DNA of 64,000 nucleotides from Gnetum montanum (GCA_015680685.1 MNCI01020473.1:96461-160460); one strand, 5' to 3'; shown: positions 10,065 to 23,144, numbered from the stretch's first letter. The notes: generated by a model not told the origin, from the letters alone. Made by a program: numbers and translations.

Positions 10065-12882
10065 ATGTCCTTCACTAATTCCAAGGAAACAATGATGGAT
10101 TAGTCTACTAACTTACGATAAATGTTGCTCTTCTTGAGAGGAGGCAGGTTCTAGGCTTTGTACATTTCATGAGATATTAGATTTACACTAGAACCTAAGT
10201 TCAAAAGAGCCTTGGAAGGCTCATTCCTAGCCATTTACAAGTAAATGAGGGAACTCCTAGGATTAGATCTTTTCCTAGGAAGGTGACCAACCTTTATCTA
10301 ATCCATGACCACATGGGTTAACATGGTAGTATGCACTTTGGGAGGCATTTAGTTTGAAGGGACCTTGAATGAGGTTGTAGAGGATGAAGAAAAAGAAGGT
10401 TCATTAGTTGTAGGTGTCTATGAGGGCTTAGAAAAACTATTAGTTTAGAAGAAAGGTATTTTTTGGGGCTTATTCTCCAAGCCACTTGATTGGGAAGCCA
10501 GTTATAAGTTAACAACCCTTGTGGTGTTTCTTTATTGTGGCTAGGCTAGAATTTTACCTTGCTTGGATGGAGCTAGTGGCACTTGAGTTAAGGGCAAAGG
10601 TATAGGTGTAAAAGGATGAGGAGGGTAGAATGGAAATGGGGACTCTCCTCTTGGAGATTGAGCTCTATAATACTTATGAGGGTAGTAGTGGTGTTGGAAA
10701 AATATGTGACTAGAAGAGTCATGTAGATAAATTAGCTACTAAACATAGTACTCATATGGATCTAGCTATCGGTAAGGGTACTACTACCTTGGTGGTGGCA
10801 TCCCCCATAACTATGGGTGTTACCATTGTTGGTAGTACTCATGAGGTTGGGGTGGAGCTCCACTCAAATAGTAAACTTGTTGTTGATGGAGTTGCCTGTA
10901 GTTTCCTTGAGGATAAGGAAACCTCCTAGGTGTTTATCTTTTTTCCAATTTAGGATTCAGCATATACACCCTAGATTTCTACAAGTGTGAGATAATGGGG
11001 CAACATCCCTTAGGATGTTCATATTGGCAGATGTAACATCCACCACATCATCTATTTCAAATCTCACAACCTCTTCAACAGTAGCAGCTTTGCCCTTACC
11101 CCTTTGCTGTGCATGTTCAACTTCCTTCATTCTCTTCCAATCATGAACACTACCTTTCTCTTTCAACTGTTCTATAATTCTAAGAGTAATTTGGAACCTC
11201 TTGTCCAAATAATCCTACATTTTATCTATCTTAGTTAATATTTTAGAAATAGAATTTTGGATTAGCAAGGTTTACATTACATCACTTCATCAAGTGATGC
11301 CTCCTCCTCATTGTCAATAAAGTAGACCTCCATTTTGTAGATGAAACGGTTCTAGTTGTACTCATCCATAATTTCCCTTTTCCTCAACTCACCTTCTTCT
11401 TTGGCTACCTACTTAATCAGCCTTTGCATTTGATGGACTCTTAGTTTTGAAAGTCTTCCTAGGACATAAACCCAAAAAAATCTCCTTATTTCTATTTAGA
11501 GCCCATCTATGATATGGAGGAGTTGCTCTCTTTAAGAAAAGCCATAACCTAGGCACTTGTGCAACAAAGAGTAATATCTACCCATGATAGCATCTAAGGA
11601 TTTATATGTTCCTTGTCTCCACCCTTGGATTTGCTTCCTCAGATTAGACACTTGGGAGTACATTTGATACTTTTCATTGAAGAGTTCAAGCATCATATTT
11701 CATCGGTTGATTAATTCTAGTTCTAAAGACCAGTACTAGCATGTAGCCTTCTTCATGAGTGTCATGGGGAATAACTTTAGTTTTTGCCATTCATTTCCAA
11801 TGTCCTATAAGGCACAAGCATTGTGAAAGACTTGGAGATGATTTTGTGGATCAAAATTGTATCCCCCTCAAAATTAGGGATATTATTCATGTCCAACCAT
11901 TTGATTTGGCTATCTTTCACGTGCAATATTGGAATTCTCATGGCCTTTGCAATGTTGAAAATATTTCAAGTTGCAAGTAAAGACTCATCATAGTCATAGC
12001 CCCTATGATGATCATGATGCCTATTATGCTCCCTATTGTCCCTTTGTTTGTAATTATGGAGCTCCCTTGATTGTCCATGCCCCTGGTCTCTACTATTCTA
12101 GCAGCACCTACAATAATCTTTGCTCCGCTGGTCACCTTCATCACAGTCTTTTCCTCTACAACTTTGGTTGATGCTAGGGGAGGAAGAAGATAAGGATGAT
12201 GAAGGTGAAGAGGAAGGAGGACTAGCACCAAAATGGTGCCTACTACTCCCTCTTTATTGGTCATGACCACGATCATCGTGTTTATCTTTTTCATGGTGAT
12301 TATCCACATTCCTACCCTAACTCCATCCTTTGTGGTCCTCATGGTCATAGAACCCATTCTTCTCTGAACTAGCATTATTTATAGTGAGTTGTAAATTCTA
12401 GTTAAGGGTTCCCTCATCAAAGAAAAAGGGAGGAGAATCTATGAATTGAGAACCCCCTGAGAATGGATCCTCTCCTTCTTTTTGGCCTACCAAGAATAAA
12501 GGGTTGGTGAACTATTTTCCCTTTGCTGCCTCATAGCAAGCCTCCTATTGCTGATCTTTCCTTTGTTGTGCTTCAGTGGGATGATAATCCTGACAGTCAT
12601 GATCCTACACAACATATTCTGCATTGAGTTCTATGATGTCGAATTTCATGAGAGGAGCAACATCATAGAAACCAATCAATCAAGCAACAACACAATGTTG
12701 CCCTCCATGTCCCTCCAATGCATCTATTCATCCTAGTTTAGGATAAAGATGAAGTCAGGAACATACTCATCTAGATGAGTATAGACCATTCTACATTATT
12801 AGGGTGGTTTTGGATCTTCTTTCCTTTGATTGGAAGTGTGCTCGAACAACGGCAGAGATTATTCCCTGTGAGAAGAAGCCAT
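10065..12882 (-). pseudogene. Protease start and gag of the left Athila-like element
   Basis: This is the upstream half of the minus-strand element split by element 1. Reading down from an ATG at 12882 there is a decayed gag with the same blocks as element 1, a knuckle CYICQYEHPKGCC near 11000-11035, and a protease start at about 10100-10200 reading ALLNLGSSVNLIS. The catalytic Asp of the protease is therefore changed. Stops are frequent, and the frame is much more broken than in element 1 or 4, which fits an older insertion. The protease continues at 2972 once element 1 is removed. Confidence 0.8.
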
Positions 12883-13012
12883 ATTAGATTAGAAGAAAAA
12901 TAGTATTATTTTGTTATTATCATTATTTGCTAAATGATTTCAACTTTAAGGTTCATTACAACATTGTTGAATAATTTCACTAACTCCTAGTTCGCGCACA
13001 TACCTAACTAAG

Positions 13013-13031
13013 TCCTCAGCAATGGCACTAA
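13013..13031 (-). promoter_or_regulatory. Degraded primer-binding site
   Basis: On the minus strand TAGTGCCATTGCTGAGGA follows the LTR end. It is a decayed form of the tRNA-Asp-type site. Confidence 0.5.
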
Positions 13032-13885
13032 TGATGAGCAGTGAGTAGTCTTTGTAACCAACCATACAAATCACTAGCATTTACTAAGTAATCTAGTCAA
13101 ATTCCATAGACTTTAGCTCTCTAAGTATACTAGGTCTAGGTAGTGAATCTAGTAAAAGTGATTGTTGTCTTCTTAGTTTTACCCATGAAGTACAAAGGTA
13201 TGATTAAGTATAACTAAGGCATATGACTTTTATCATTTTGTGTTTTTCCTTTAATTTTCCTAAATGCCAAAAATAAAGTAAAGTAATTAAATGTTTAACT
13301 AATTAATTCTGTAACTAATCCTAACATAAGCATTCGCTCCCATCCGCCATACACATCCTAAACACATTACAACACTACTAGGTTACCAAGTGTTAAGTGC
13401 TATTGGGATTATCAAGCATTAATTGTATGCTTGAGATGGTCATACTTATGTGTATTGATTATTTGAACTTAATTAATTAATTGAATGCATTAAAGCAAAT
13501 TTCTTGAATAATAAAATTCATGAAGTAAATATTAAGCTAAGTCTAAGTGCTACAAGGTTTATCAAGAAAGCTTATCTTTATTATCGTTCACATTGAGGTG
13601 CTTAGGTACATCAATATTTAAGTAAATATCTATACACTTCTCAACTCCTATTATAGGAACTTAGAAAATATTCTAACTCTAGGAAGACAAAATTGCAAGA
13701 GTTTGGCTAGCAACTAATGAATGGATGTCATAAATGCAGCTAGTGCATGCATTTATATAGGCAACTTAAGGCATTGTGTCAACGCATATGTGTCAACAAA
13801 GCAAACCATGTGTCCATGTGATCATGATGATGGGATTGGATTAATGCAGTTGACCACATTGATGTAGATAGATGGTGATTCATCA
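13032..13885 (-). repeat. 5' LTR of the left Athila-like element
   Basis: An 854-bp LTR, TGATG...CATCA, in the orientation expected for a minus-strand element. Its U3 has GTCAACGCAT/GTCAAC motifs in place of the GATATCGC palindromes. The base run CTATT (13886-13890) would be the right target duplication; the left one is outside the window. Confidence 0.85.
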
Positions 13886-13917
13886 CTATTTCTACAACTA
13901 CAAGCCACACACTCTAA

Positions 13918-14200
13918 TTCAGTGAGAGTTAGACCCAAAAAAAATGTTGATAATGAGCAAAGAAAATTTAGAGTACATCATAAGCTTGACACTCAGTAGA
14001 CCTTATCATGAAAGGAAAAAAATTTCCAATTTTAGGGAGGGATGTTGAAACCTCGAAATAATTGTAATATAAGTACACCCTAAGATAGATAACTCAGCAT
14101 TACCTATTAGAATGGAACCCATGACTTGGAGCTTTTAGAATTGTCTACTCAAATGTACAACTTTACCATTGATACTTTGAAAAAATAAATGAAGAACATT
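13918..14200. repeat. Diverged direct repeat, left copy (carries a SINE)
   Basis: About 170 bp of this interval match 15722-15895 (for example ATTTAGAGTACATCA followed by AAGCTT and then GAGTAGAC-like blocks). The left copy is interrupted by the SINE at 14036-14142 and the right copy is not. These may be the ends of a very old element or a segmental duplication. Confidence 0.6.
14036..14142 (-). mobile_element. tRNA-derived SINE, 5'-truncated
   Basis: On the minus strand it carries AAGCTCCAAGTCATGGGTTC (box B region), then TAATGCTGAGTTAT and ATTACAATTATTTCGAGG. It matches the copies at 18486-18625 and 44550-44698. The box A part is missing. The uninterrupted paralogous site at 15840 shows it is an insertion. 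Confidence 0.75.
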
Positions 14201-15721
14201 AATTATTAGTAGCAAGAAAGATCCTAATCCTAACAAAATTTACATCACTTTTCAACATCCATGCTTGAACTTAAAATAGCAAAAAAATTCAAGATAGAGA
14301 GTTGTGGCTTAATGGTAATATTTGTATTAAAACAAGAAAGTGATATTACTTCTGAAAGATCTTCACCTCATTGCTCATTATTGATCTTATATTGAGAATC
14401 TTTATCATCAACTATAACTTTCTTATTGATATTAGATTTAATCTTTGAGTTAATAATATTCTTGTTAGACATGGAACAATTTTCCTTACAAGTTGTTAAT
14501 CTTGGCTACTTAATACTTTCTCTAGTATTAGTAAAATTATATTTAAGAGCTTCTAACTTTCTAGATTCTTTTTTGTCATTTGATCATTCTTACTATTGAC
14601 ATTAACTTAATTTTTTATATCTTCAACTTTGTATTTTTTTTTTCACTCTTTAAATTCAATGCATTTTTTTTCTTTAGAATATTTTTTCTTGAGCAAGAAA
14701 GGACAAGCATTAAGCAAACGTCCCTTATAATGGAAAAAGTTGCGAGAATTAGAAAGATTATAATATGCAATTGGCTAAATATAAGTATTTCCTCCTACTT
14801 GTAATGCCAATTACTTTTTATAGTTGAGAAGGTTGATTTCAACAAAAAAACATCTACAAAGACTAAAAGTTGTAGAAATAGAATCCATATGCTTAATGAG
14901 ATCAAGAAGATAAATAATTTCTAACTTAGCTTTCTAAAAGAATCAATGGAAAATTATATAGCTTGACAAAACATGGAATTTTAAAACATTGTTCATATTA
15001 GACATCAATATCTAGATCCCACTTACAAATGATCAACACTCCATGTTTATATATAAAAGATCCTATATCTAAGGCATATTGAACCATCAAAGCATTGCCT
15101 AACTGAACAAGCAAAAAAAAAAGAATAATTCCTAACATGAAGAACCTCAATGTCACGTTTTTTCATCACATTATTTGGCTGCAAAATAAAACTTCAATTA
15201 TGAGGTAGGTAATCCAAAATTTAAATGAACACATATTGTAATGGAAGACCAACAACCAGTGACTCATATACATCATCAAAAAGAATAAAATCGAGTGTCT
15301 TGAATCAACGTCATTATAAGAAGGCACCACAAACTTTTTTTTACCAACTTGTAAATATTCATTTCGAGAATTAATAAAGTTGTCCACATTGATAAAAGAA
15401 GCAGAAATTTCAACATTGGTTGAAGAAGATGGGAGTAATATAGAATCTCCCATAGAGGAACTCTAGACTAATCAGATTTGCTAAATAAAAATTAAAGTGA
15501 GAAAAATTAGATTTATTGAAAAAATCAAACTCACTGAAGAAACATTAAATCTAATGAAAAATCAAATTTTCTAGAGAAACATTATATCCATTGAAAAAAC
15601 ACAAGATTCGCTGAAAAATATTAAATCCTACATAATCTAATTCATTGAATAAGACCTCCCAAATCATATAATGCAATAATGTATACTAGTAAAATGAATA
15701 TTTTATTAATGATAATACTTT
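14201..15721. other. AT-rich spacer
   Basis: No credible gene seen. Short ORFs here are rich in Phe, Ile and Lys, as expected from base composition. Confidence 0.5.
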
Positions 15722-15895
15722 TGAGTATTAGGTCCTAAAAAATATTGACAATGAATAAAGAAATTTAGAGTACATCACAAGCTTAACATTGAGTAGACAT
15801 CATCTAAAAAAATTTATGAAAAGAAAAATATTTCTAGTTATAGATCTACTTAGCTATACAATTTTACAATTGATTCTTTTGACTAAAAGTAAAAC
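15722..15895. repeat. Diverged direct repeat, right copy (empty site for the SINE)
   Basis: Partner of 13918-14200. TTTCTAGTTATAG runs directly into ATCTACTTAGC, the site where the left copy has the SINE. Confidence 0.6.
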
Positions 15896-16027
15896 TTTAT
15901 TAAAATGCTAAGCATCCATCAAATGACATATTCAAGGGGTTAATTACATCTATTTTTCATCATTAAAATTTAGAAGTTTAAAATATATCTATAGTTCATG
16001 TAATAACTTTAAAAAACATGTCAATGA

Positions 16028-16085
16028 AATATGATTCAATTGGTTAGATTACTATTTGATAAGTATTATGCAAGCAAGAGGTTGC
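16028..16085 (+). other. tRNA-like relic
   Basis: ATTGGTTAGATTACT resembles a D-arm/box A and GGTTGCTAGTTCAAGTC a T-arm/box B, with tRNA-like spacing. No good acceptor stem is visible, so it is a degenerate tRNA pseudogene or a SINE head. Confidence 0.35.
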
Positions 16086-16197
16086 TAGTTCAAGTCATAC
16101 ATAAGCATCTTTACATTCTATCTTATTTATATGAAAGTATTATTTGGCTATCTATATGTCATAGGAATAGATATAATCAAAATGTTTTACTCTAGAT

Positions 16198-16345
16198 TGG
16201 AGATTTTTAGGATTGGTTTTAAGGATAAAAATCTAAAAATACATTCCTAAAACCATTAGGATTTTTCGTTAGACTCTCTTCAATGATCTAATGTACTCTA
16301 AGTTTTTTAAATATTATTGTTCATTTTTAAGGGTCTAACAAATCC
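16198..16345. repeat. Diverged direct repeat pair, copy 1
   Basis: About 145 bp matching 16910-17060 (GGATAAAAA, TTAGACTCTCT, TTTTTAAATATTATT and AGGGTCTAACA-like blocks in the same order), 710 bp apart. Confidence 0.6.
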
Positions 16346-16909
16346 CTCAAACAAACTTAGTATCTAGAAAGAAACATAAAAACCTTGTAAATAAGAAAAT
16401 AGCTCAAATAATAAGTTATTAAACATCTAGAATTTATAACAACTTTTAACCAAGCATCAATGAAGTCATTCTTGGTGTTTAGCCTACTTTGTTTACTCAT
16501 TTCTTTGCATTTGAAATTATTTTCATTCATTTGTTCTCTACTCTATTTGGAAATTTCGATGTGCAATTATTTTCTAACAAAATCATAACTATGACCTCTC
16601 TTCGAGTGTTAAATATCAATTTTCAAACATTTCACTTTTCAACTACAACCTCAAGCAAAGAGAAAATGTCCCGGTGAAAGCTGAAAAATTAATACATTTT
16701 ATATAGTATTAATTTCTTTTTGTTTTAGGGGTTCAAAATTGGGATCTTTCAGCTTTCGTTGCTATTTATTCTTTATCTCTAATTGATGTTTTCTTTTTTC
16801 TTTAGAGAGATTTTTCTCCTTTTTATAAGAAATCCTTTAGTAAGAAGTGAAAACCCATGAAGACACTTCTGAATAAGAGTAAGACCTAATCCTTTTCCTA
16901 CCCCAAAAG

Positions 16910-17060
16910 GGAGGTTTTTAAGAATTAGTTGTAAGGATAAAAACTTGAAAAGGCATCCCAAAAACATTTGGCTTTTTCTTTAGACTCTCTCTTTGATGGT
17001 TTGATATACTTTAAATTTTTTAATATTATTATTCAATTTTTTAGGGTTTGACATCCTCCT
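16910..17060. repeat. Diverged direct repeat pair, copy 2
   Basis: Partner of 16198-16345. No coding function is seen between the two copies. Confidence 0.6.
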
Positions 17061-17439
17061 CTACCCCTTGTTTTAAAAGCACCACATTTCAAGGCAAGTT
17101 ACACTTAATACATAACTTTGTATGTTTTTTTGTGTGTATTTTTTATTTTTTATTTTTTTCTCTTGAGGGAATGAAAACTCAAAAAAATTAAAATATAAAA
17201 TTTTAGGAACTTCTACTCTTAACCAATATTGACTGTTTTGATAGTGAGGGTTTTTGCAACAAGTGTTTTTATATTAATCTAAGTTAGCAAGGGGTCTAGC
17301 ATTGATTTTACAGGCAATGCTACCAGATTTAGTGATCCTTCAAGCGAAGCTACCACTTCTTTGTCTTTCTACAAATCTCTTAATGATTTATATGAATCTA
17401 TTACTCAAAAAAGTTCTAAAAGGTGTGTTTTCATGCAAA

Positions 17440-18000
17440 TTATAGGTTATTTATCTTGTACCTTATGCTTTTTGAATCATTTAAATTTAGTTTGGAAAGG
17501 TTGAGGTTTGGATGTCGTCCATGCTCACTATTTGTCAAATTCTTTTTTACTGGGATAATTTGTTGATTCGATGATGGTTTCTAAGGCCCTTGATCTTAGT
17601 GTTCTCAATCACTATCATGCTCTATTGATTATTTGAAAGTGGAATTCCTCTTTTACTCTAGCATCTCCTAAATTCTAAAAGGTTTCTTATTTTGTTAAAT
17701 TGCAGAATCTTCTATTAATTTTTGAATAACTTGAAAAGGATATTATTTCTTGTATTAGTTTAATCAAGCATTTTGAAATCTTCTAGTGATTTTTGTAGAA
17801 TTCAATATATAACTAAAGTGGATCTTGATTCATTTAAGCAAGAAATTCTTTTGCATGATGGTAGAATTGATTACACACAAAAGGTTATTTATTATAATCT
17901 TCCAAAGTCATGTCACTATTATGATCATGAGGATCACATGTTTGATTCATGTCATTTTATGCTATACAAAAAGGCAATGCAAGCATGTCAGCAATAAGCT
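17440..18000 (+). pseudogene. LINE ORF1-like (DUF4283 and zinc-knuckle) remnant
   Basis: Broken frames read WKWNSSFTLASPKF (about 17636-17680), then KVDLDSFKQEILLHDGRIDY (about 17816-17873) and LPKSCHYYDHEDHMFDSC (about 17900-17955). This order resembles the DUF4283 plus zinc-knuckle ORF1 of plant L1-type LINEs: a tryptophan-rich stretch, an arm reading KVD, then a knuckle, here with its second Cys replaced by Tyr. Several stops and frame changes mark it as dead. The attribution is by pattern memory only. No endonuclease or RT follows nearby. Confidence 0.5.
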
Positions 18001-18485
18001 ATTGAAAATGCTACTAAGGTTTATTCTACTAATGTTAAAGATTCTACTAAGGTTTTTTTTTTTGTAGATGCTACAAATCTTGTAGCTATTTCATCTACTA
18101 ACCTTTCAATAATTAGTCCACCCCTTTCTTTTATTACTATTCAATAGAATGTATCTTCAAAGAAAGTTTTGATTTCATCAGTTTTAAAAAATTCTCAAGG
18201 GAAAATCAATATATGCTCCTAAGGTATAATAGAATCCTATTGTTGATTTAGATGCTTTTTAAAAGATTTTTAAGAATAAAAAATATCCAAGAAATCTATT
18301 TATTCAAAAGAGCCATGCTTTTCTTATAAATTGTCTACATCAATCCCTATTTTTGGCATGCATTTAGCATCAAAGGCACACTGATGAGGGGTGTAGTTTC
18401 TCTACTTATTCTACATTTTCTCTGTCTCTTCCAACTCTCTTTAGCTACCATAGATGATCCACATAAATTTTTTAATCCATAAGAA

Positions 18486-18625
18486 AACAATGAGATGATA
18501 GCCTAGTAGTAAGATGCTTGATTTAAAAGCTCCAAGTCATGGGTTTTATTCTAGTGGGAAATGCTGAGTTATATATCTTGGGGGTATACCTATATTACAA
18601 TTATTTTGGAGTTCTAACACCCTTA
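18486..18625 (+). mobile_element. tRNA-derived SINE
   Basis: GATGATAGCCTAGTAGTAAG is a box A-like start and GGGTTTTATTCTAGTGGG a decayed box B. The tail, with AATGCTGAGTTATATATCTT and ATTACAATTATTTT, is shared with 14036-14142 and 44550-44698. Confidence 0.75.
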
Positions 18626-20200
18626 GTATAAGAAAATAATTACCAAACCTAAGATTTTAGCTTCAAAACACTAGGGTATTATAGGTAGTTTGATATTTTT
18701 GAAAAAATATAATCTTTTTATCTAACTTGTATGAAATTATTCTATTTCTTTTGCAAGTATACTTGGACTTTCCAATATTTACTAGACTTTTATACTCTTG
18801 GCAATATTTTTTAACTTTAGTGGAATTTATTAATAATTTTCGAGATGTCAATTAACAACCTCATTGAAAGAGAGTCCTTCTCTACCATGGTAAAATAATT
18901 TTTTTTATTGTAATGGTGAGGGGAAGCTTTCTTAGTTATGTTGTTTTTTAGACTTTGCCATGGTAAATAAATAATTATTATCATATCACTTGAATAAGAG
19001 ATAAACTTTTTCATGGAAATTATTATGGACGAGAGTCCAACTACCTTATAACCTTGACATTATCCTTGGAAAATCAATTATCAATGAATCAAATTTATAT
19101 TTTTTAATTTGAAAAAATAAAAATTTATCTTGACTAAATAATGTATATATATATATATAATTATATAGCTAAACGTTTTAGTTTATTTAGTGTGAATCAT
19201 TGATTAGGGATACATCTTGGAAATCCTCTATAAGTTAGGGTCATGTATTATTCTTTCTTTTTACTCTCTCTCATTGGTGAACCCTCGTATTATGTTGGTA
19301 CTTTAGTAGATATTAGTCTACCATGTTATAGATCCTCCTTTTAGCCTATTTTAGTGAAGGTAGAGCAATTGGTTTTGAATTCTTGATGCTCTTTCTTATG
19401 ATTTTCATAATTTCATGCATTTATGATTTTCAATGTTTGATGAATTTTCTTAATATATTTTTGTTATCTTAATACTTATTAATTCCATGATTCCAATCTA
19501 AGTTCTATATATATTTATGCTTCATCTTTCTTGGTTTTCAATGCCTTGATTTTAGTTTCATATTTTCTTCAAAAAATGACTTGCAGGTGTGTTAAATCAA
19601 GCTAACTTGTTGATTCTGACCTAATTATTCAAACTATTTTAGTCTAGTCAACAAGATAAATGTCATTGACTAACTTGCAAACAGAGAATCAAAGTTATAA
19701 CTTACAAGGAAGTGAAGTTCATCTTTGACATTATTTTAATTTTGAGGGTCATTTGATGGACATGTGGGAAGTCTAGCTAGGTCTAGTCTTCCTAACATTG
19801 CATATGTTTGATGCCTATAATTTTTTTTCCTTTTGATGTATGGATTTCTCTAGACAATTTAACTTCTTATTGGATTTATCAGGATCAATGGGTAGACATT
19901 ATGGAGGTACTAGATTGGCCTCTAGTATTTGATCTATGTCACCTATGATTATACCCCAATGGCCTAGTCTATGTATCAATTGGTAGGCATTGTGGAGGGT
20001 ATGAATGGCTACCATACTTTATTCACACTGCTTGTGATTATGTACAAGCTATGATAATGTATAAGCATTGTGGGTGGGATTAGTTCACCATTGGTGCTTG
20101 TACAACTTGTTATTATTCACATGGTGGATCATTGGTCTCATGATTCATAATGATAGTGCTAGGTAGACCATATGGGTTGATTCCAAGATCGGTTATGTTC
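18626..20200. other. AT-rich spacer
   Basis: No gene seen. A short TA run lies at 19143-19160. ATTGGTAGRCATTRTGGAGG recurs at 19888 and 19978, a weak local repeat. Confidence 0.45.
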
Positions 20201-21069
20201 TGATGAGTAGCGAGGTATCCGTATGCCCAATCATATGAATCACAAGCGTTCACGCATGATCCAGTCAAATTCTATAGATTTTAAGTTCCTAAGTACACTA
20301 GTTCCAGGATGTGAAATCTAATCATGATAATTGTTGTCTTCTCAATTACACTTATGGAGCTTACTTGTATGGTTAAGTGTAATTGATGCACATTATTTTT
20401 ATTGTTTTAAATTTTATTCATCTACGATTAACAACAAGTTGAAACTTAATTTATGAACCACTTTAATTAATCTAATTGCTAATCAATAACTAACTATCTT
20501 AACATAAGCATCTAATCCCACTTTTTGTGCACATCCTAAACACGTATAACATTGTTGGGTTGCCAAACATTAAGCATTGTTGGGATTACCAAGCATCATG
20601 CACATGCTTGAAGCGATTGTACTTATGTGCTTAATTAATTCCTATTTAATTGAACTAGCTTACTTTAGCTTAATTACTTAGGCGCATTAAATGAAATTGC
20701 ATAAAACATTAAATGCATGAATAAAATATTTAAGCTAGCCAAGGTGTTGCAAGGTTTAATCAGAAAGCTTGTCTTTATTACTGCACACATTGTTGTGCTT
20801 AGGTACAACAGTGCTTGAATAAAGATCTATACACTCAATGGCTCATGTTGTAGGCACTTTGAAAAATACTCTAACTCTAGAGAAAAGAAATTGCAAGAGC
20901 TCTGCTATGCTATGACAAAAACTATATAGAAACGATACGCCCAAGCACTATATTTATAGGTTGGCACACACCCTACCATATTAGATATCCAACATTGCTT
21001 TTTAGAACCTGATATTGCATATTCAATATCAAGGCTCCAATATCGAAGTTCAACAAAATAAGATTCATC
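20201..21069 (-). repeat. 3' LTR of the second Athila-like element
   Basis: An 869-bp TGATG...CATCA LTR, matching 29825-30363 followed by 39561 onward. The minus-strand TATA box lies at 20951-20958. Confidence 0.88.
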
Positions 21070-21086
21070 ATACCCCCATGATTGAA
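21070..21086 (-). promoter_or_regulatory. Polypurine tract
   Basis: On the minus strand ATTCAATCATGGGGGTA abuts the 3' LTR. Confidence 0.7.
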
Positions 21087-22849
21087 TGAAAACTCGTCCT
21101 CAAGTAAACAAGAGAAGGAACAAGTTCCTTACAAAATATTGGGAAGGTATGGGATTATTGACTGACATGCAAACTGACTCAGATGGAACAGACAAACTCC
21201 AAGTGCCCAAGTGTATAGATTTACAATCTTTTACAGAATTGGATGTTCATGACAATAGAATTAAACACCCTATAAAAAGCTAACATCCAACTCCTCTAGC
21301 AGCTGAAGAGTGAGGGAGAAGATTCAATGATCATGAATGGTCCTTGTCGCATGTGTTGCTGTGTCTTCCTTAGTGAAGACAATCTTGCATTTAGTCCATG
21401 CTTCCCACTACAATCACAACAAAATTATGAATTAGTGTGTAATGTGTAACATATACCTTTTAAGTACCTTATCTTGTTAGTGGTTACACTTGGCTAGGTT
21501 GTGATTATGATGGATTGAATCCGTTAATAATGTTAGCGGAAAAACTAAAGAATAGGGTGAAATGGATAAGTGGTTCATTATTAAATTCTGAAAAGTCCAA
21601 CACGATGAAATTCTTGAAGAGGATTTAAGAATTCACAACAATAAAAAGAGGATTTCACTGAAAAACATTGTGAAGATGCACACAATTGAATGTCATTGAT
21701 GGAGCACACAAAAGGATTTGATTGTGAGAATTTCTAAGGATAAAGAACTTAACTAACCCAACCAAAAGGTATGCAAGTGGGTCCTCCCCAAAGCAGGCAC
21801 ATGCCCTTTATTACCCTTACATAACTTCAAACCATAAATTTTGTGGGCACCATGAATGATTAATGGTTACAGAAAGTTAAGTACAAAAACCTAGAAGAAA
21901 CTACTGAAGAATTTTAACACATCAAACAAAGACATAGAACAAGGACATGAAACCAATAGTGAGGTTAGACATGGAAAGCATAGATGGAAGAGAGAGAGAG
22001 AGAGAGTGTGTGTGTGTGGAATGAAGTTCCCAATTAAGGTCACATGAAGTCCCTTATGAAGTTTGTGATTAAATGACCTAATTAAATCCATCCTTAGTCC
22101 AAACCAAAACCAACCATGTTTAGTGACTTTGCATCACCATTCTAAGACCAATCCAACCCCTTGTGACACAAGAGTGCTCCAATAGAATAACCACCATTCC
22201 TTATTGAAGAAGAAAAGAGAAGTAGGAAGAAAGAAAGGGCCTTAGTTTGAGGAGACCTTCAGGCATGGATAACATGTCTTTCTAGTTCCATAACCAGTGC
22301 TTATAGTCCAAGGGATGTGCTTTGAATTCTCATCATTTTTTTTATTTTTTTTTAAAATGGGAACCACACCATCCAAAAACTTATTCAACTTCCTATTATT
22401 GGTCGACATGGAATGGTAAGAAATTTATGAAAAACACATGCATCCAAGTAAGTAGAAAGGCACAAAGAGTACTAAGTCCCCTTAAAGTCACACCCTATTC
22501 AAATCATTGAATCTTTTCCAAATTCAGAAACTACCAAGGTTATAAGTTCGTTAAAGTTTTATTAATGAAAAAGGGACCTCACATTTCTAGAACAAGGAAA
22601 ACCATAAAGTTTGTGGATGGGTGGATGTTGTGGACTCACTGCCTGTTTCATAAAAAAGAAACCATGTCTGAGTTATTAGTAACAAAATTCAAAGCTAGAA
22701 TCCAAACACTAACAATCAAATAACCAGATAGCACATGCCCACATCAATCAAACCACATTGTATCCAATTGGCAATAAGGCACATTATTATTAAAACACAA
22801 TAAGAAAATCACATCCAAATAAAAAAATATACAAGAAATTGTAAAATAT
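21087..22849 (-). other. 3' noncoding region of the second Athila-like element
   Basis: No ORF resembling the 3' ORF of element 4. It contains the shared block with CCTCCCCAAAGCAGG at 21784 and a GA/GT microsatellite at 21987-22018. Confidence 0.6.
21987..22018. repeat. (GA)n(GT)n microsatellite
   Basis: An uninterrupted AG run changes into a TG run within the 3' noncoding DNA. Confidence 0.9.
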
Positions 22850-23035
22850 TCAAGAAAAATAAAATGTACTAATGATGTTATAAAACCAAAAATTTTGAAA
22901 AATTAATAACGTAAAAACAAAAAGGTGTAAGATAAAGAATGTGTAAAACAAAAAGTGGATGTGTAAAACAAAAATTTGTAAAAATAACAAGGTGTAAAAC
23001 AAAAATGTGTAAAAAAAAAGATAAAAAACTAAGGA
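22850..23035 (-). repeat. TTTTACACATTTTTG-type minisatellite
   Basis: Reverse-complement counterpart of 7318-7475, at the same place after pol. Confidence 0.7.
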
Positions 23036-23144
23036 GCCTCTTAAATAGTTAGCATGGATGGCCATCTTCCCCATGACTAAGTTGAAAGAAGGGGATCTGA
23101 AAGATTGAGCATGATTATCCATTTGATGAGGCATTAATTGCACT

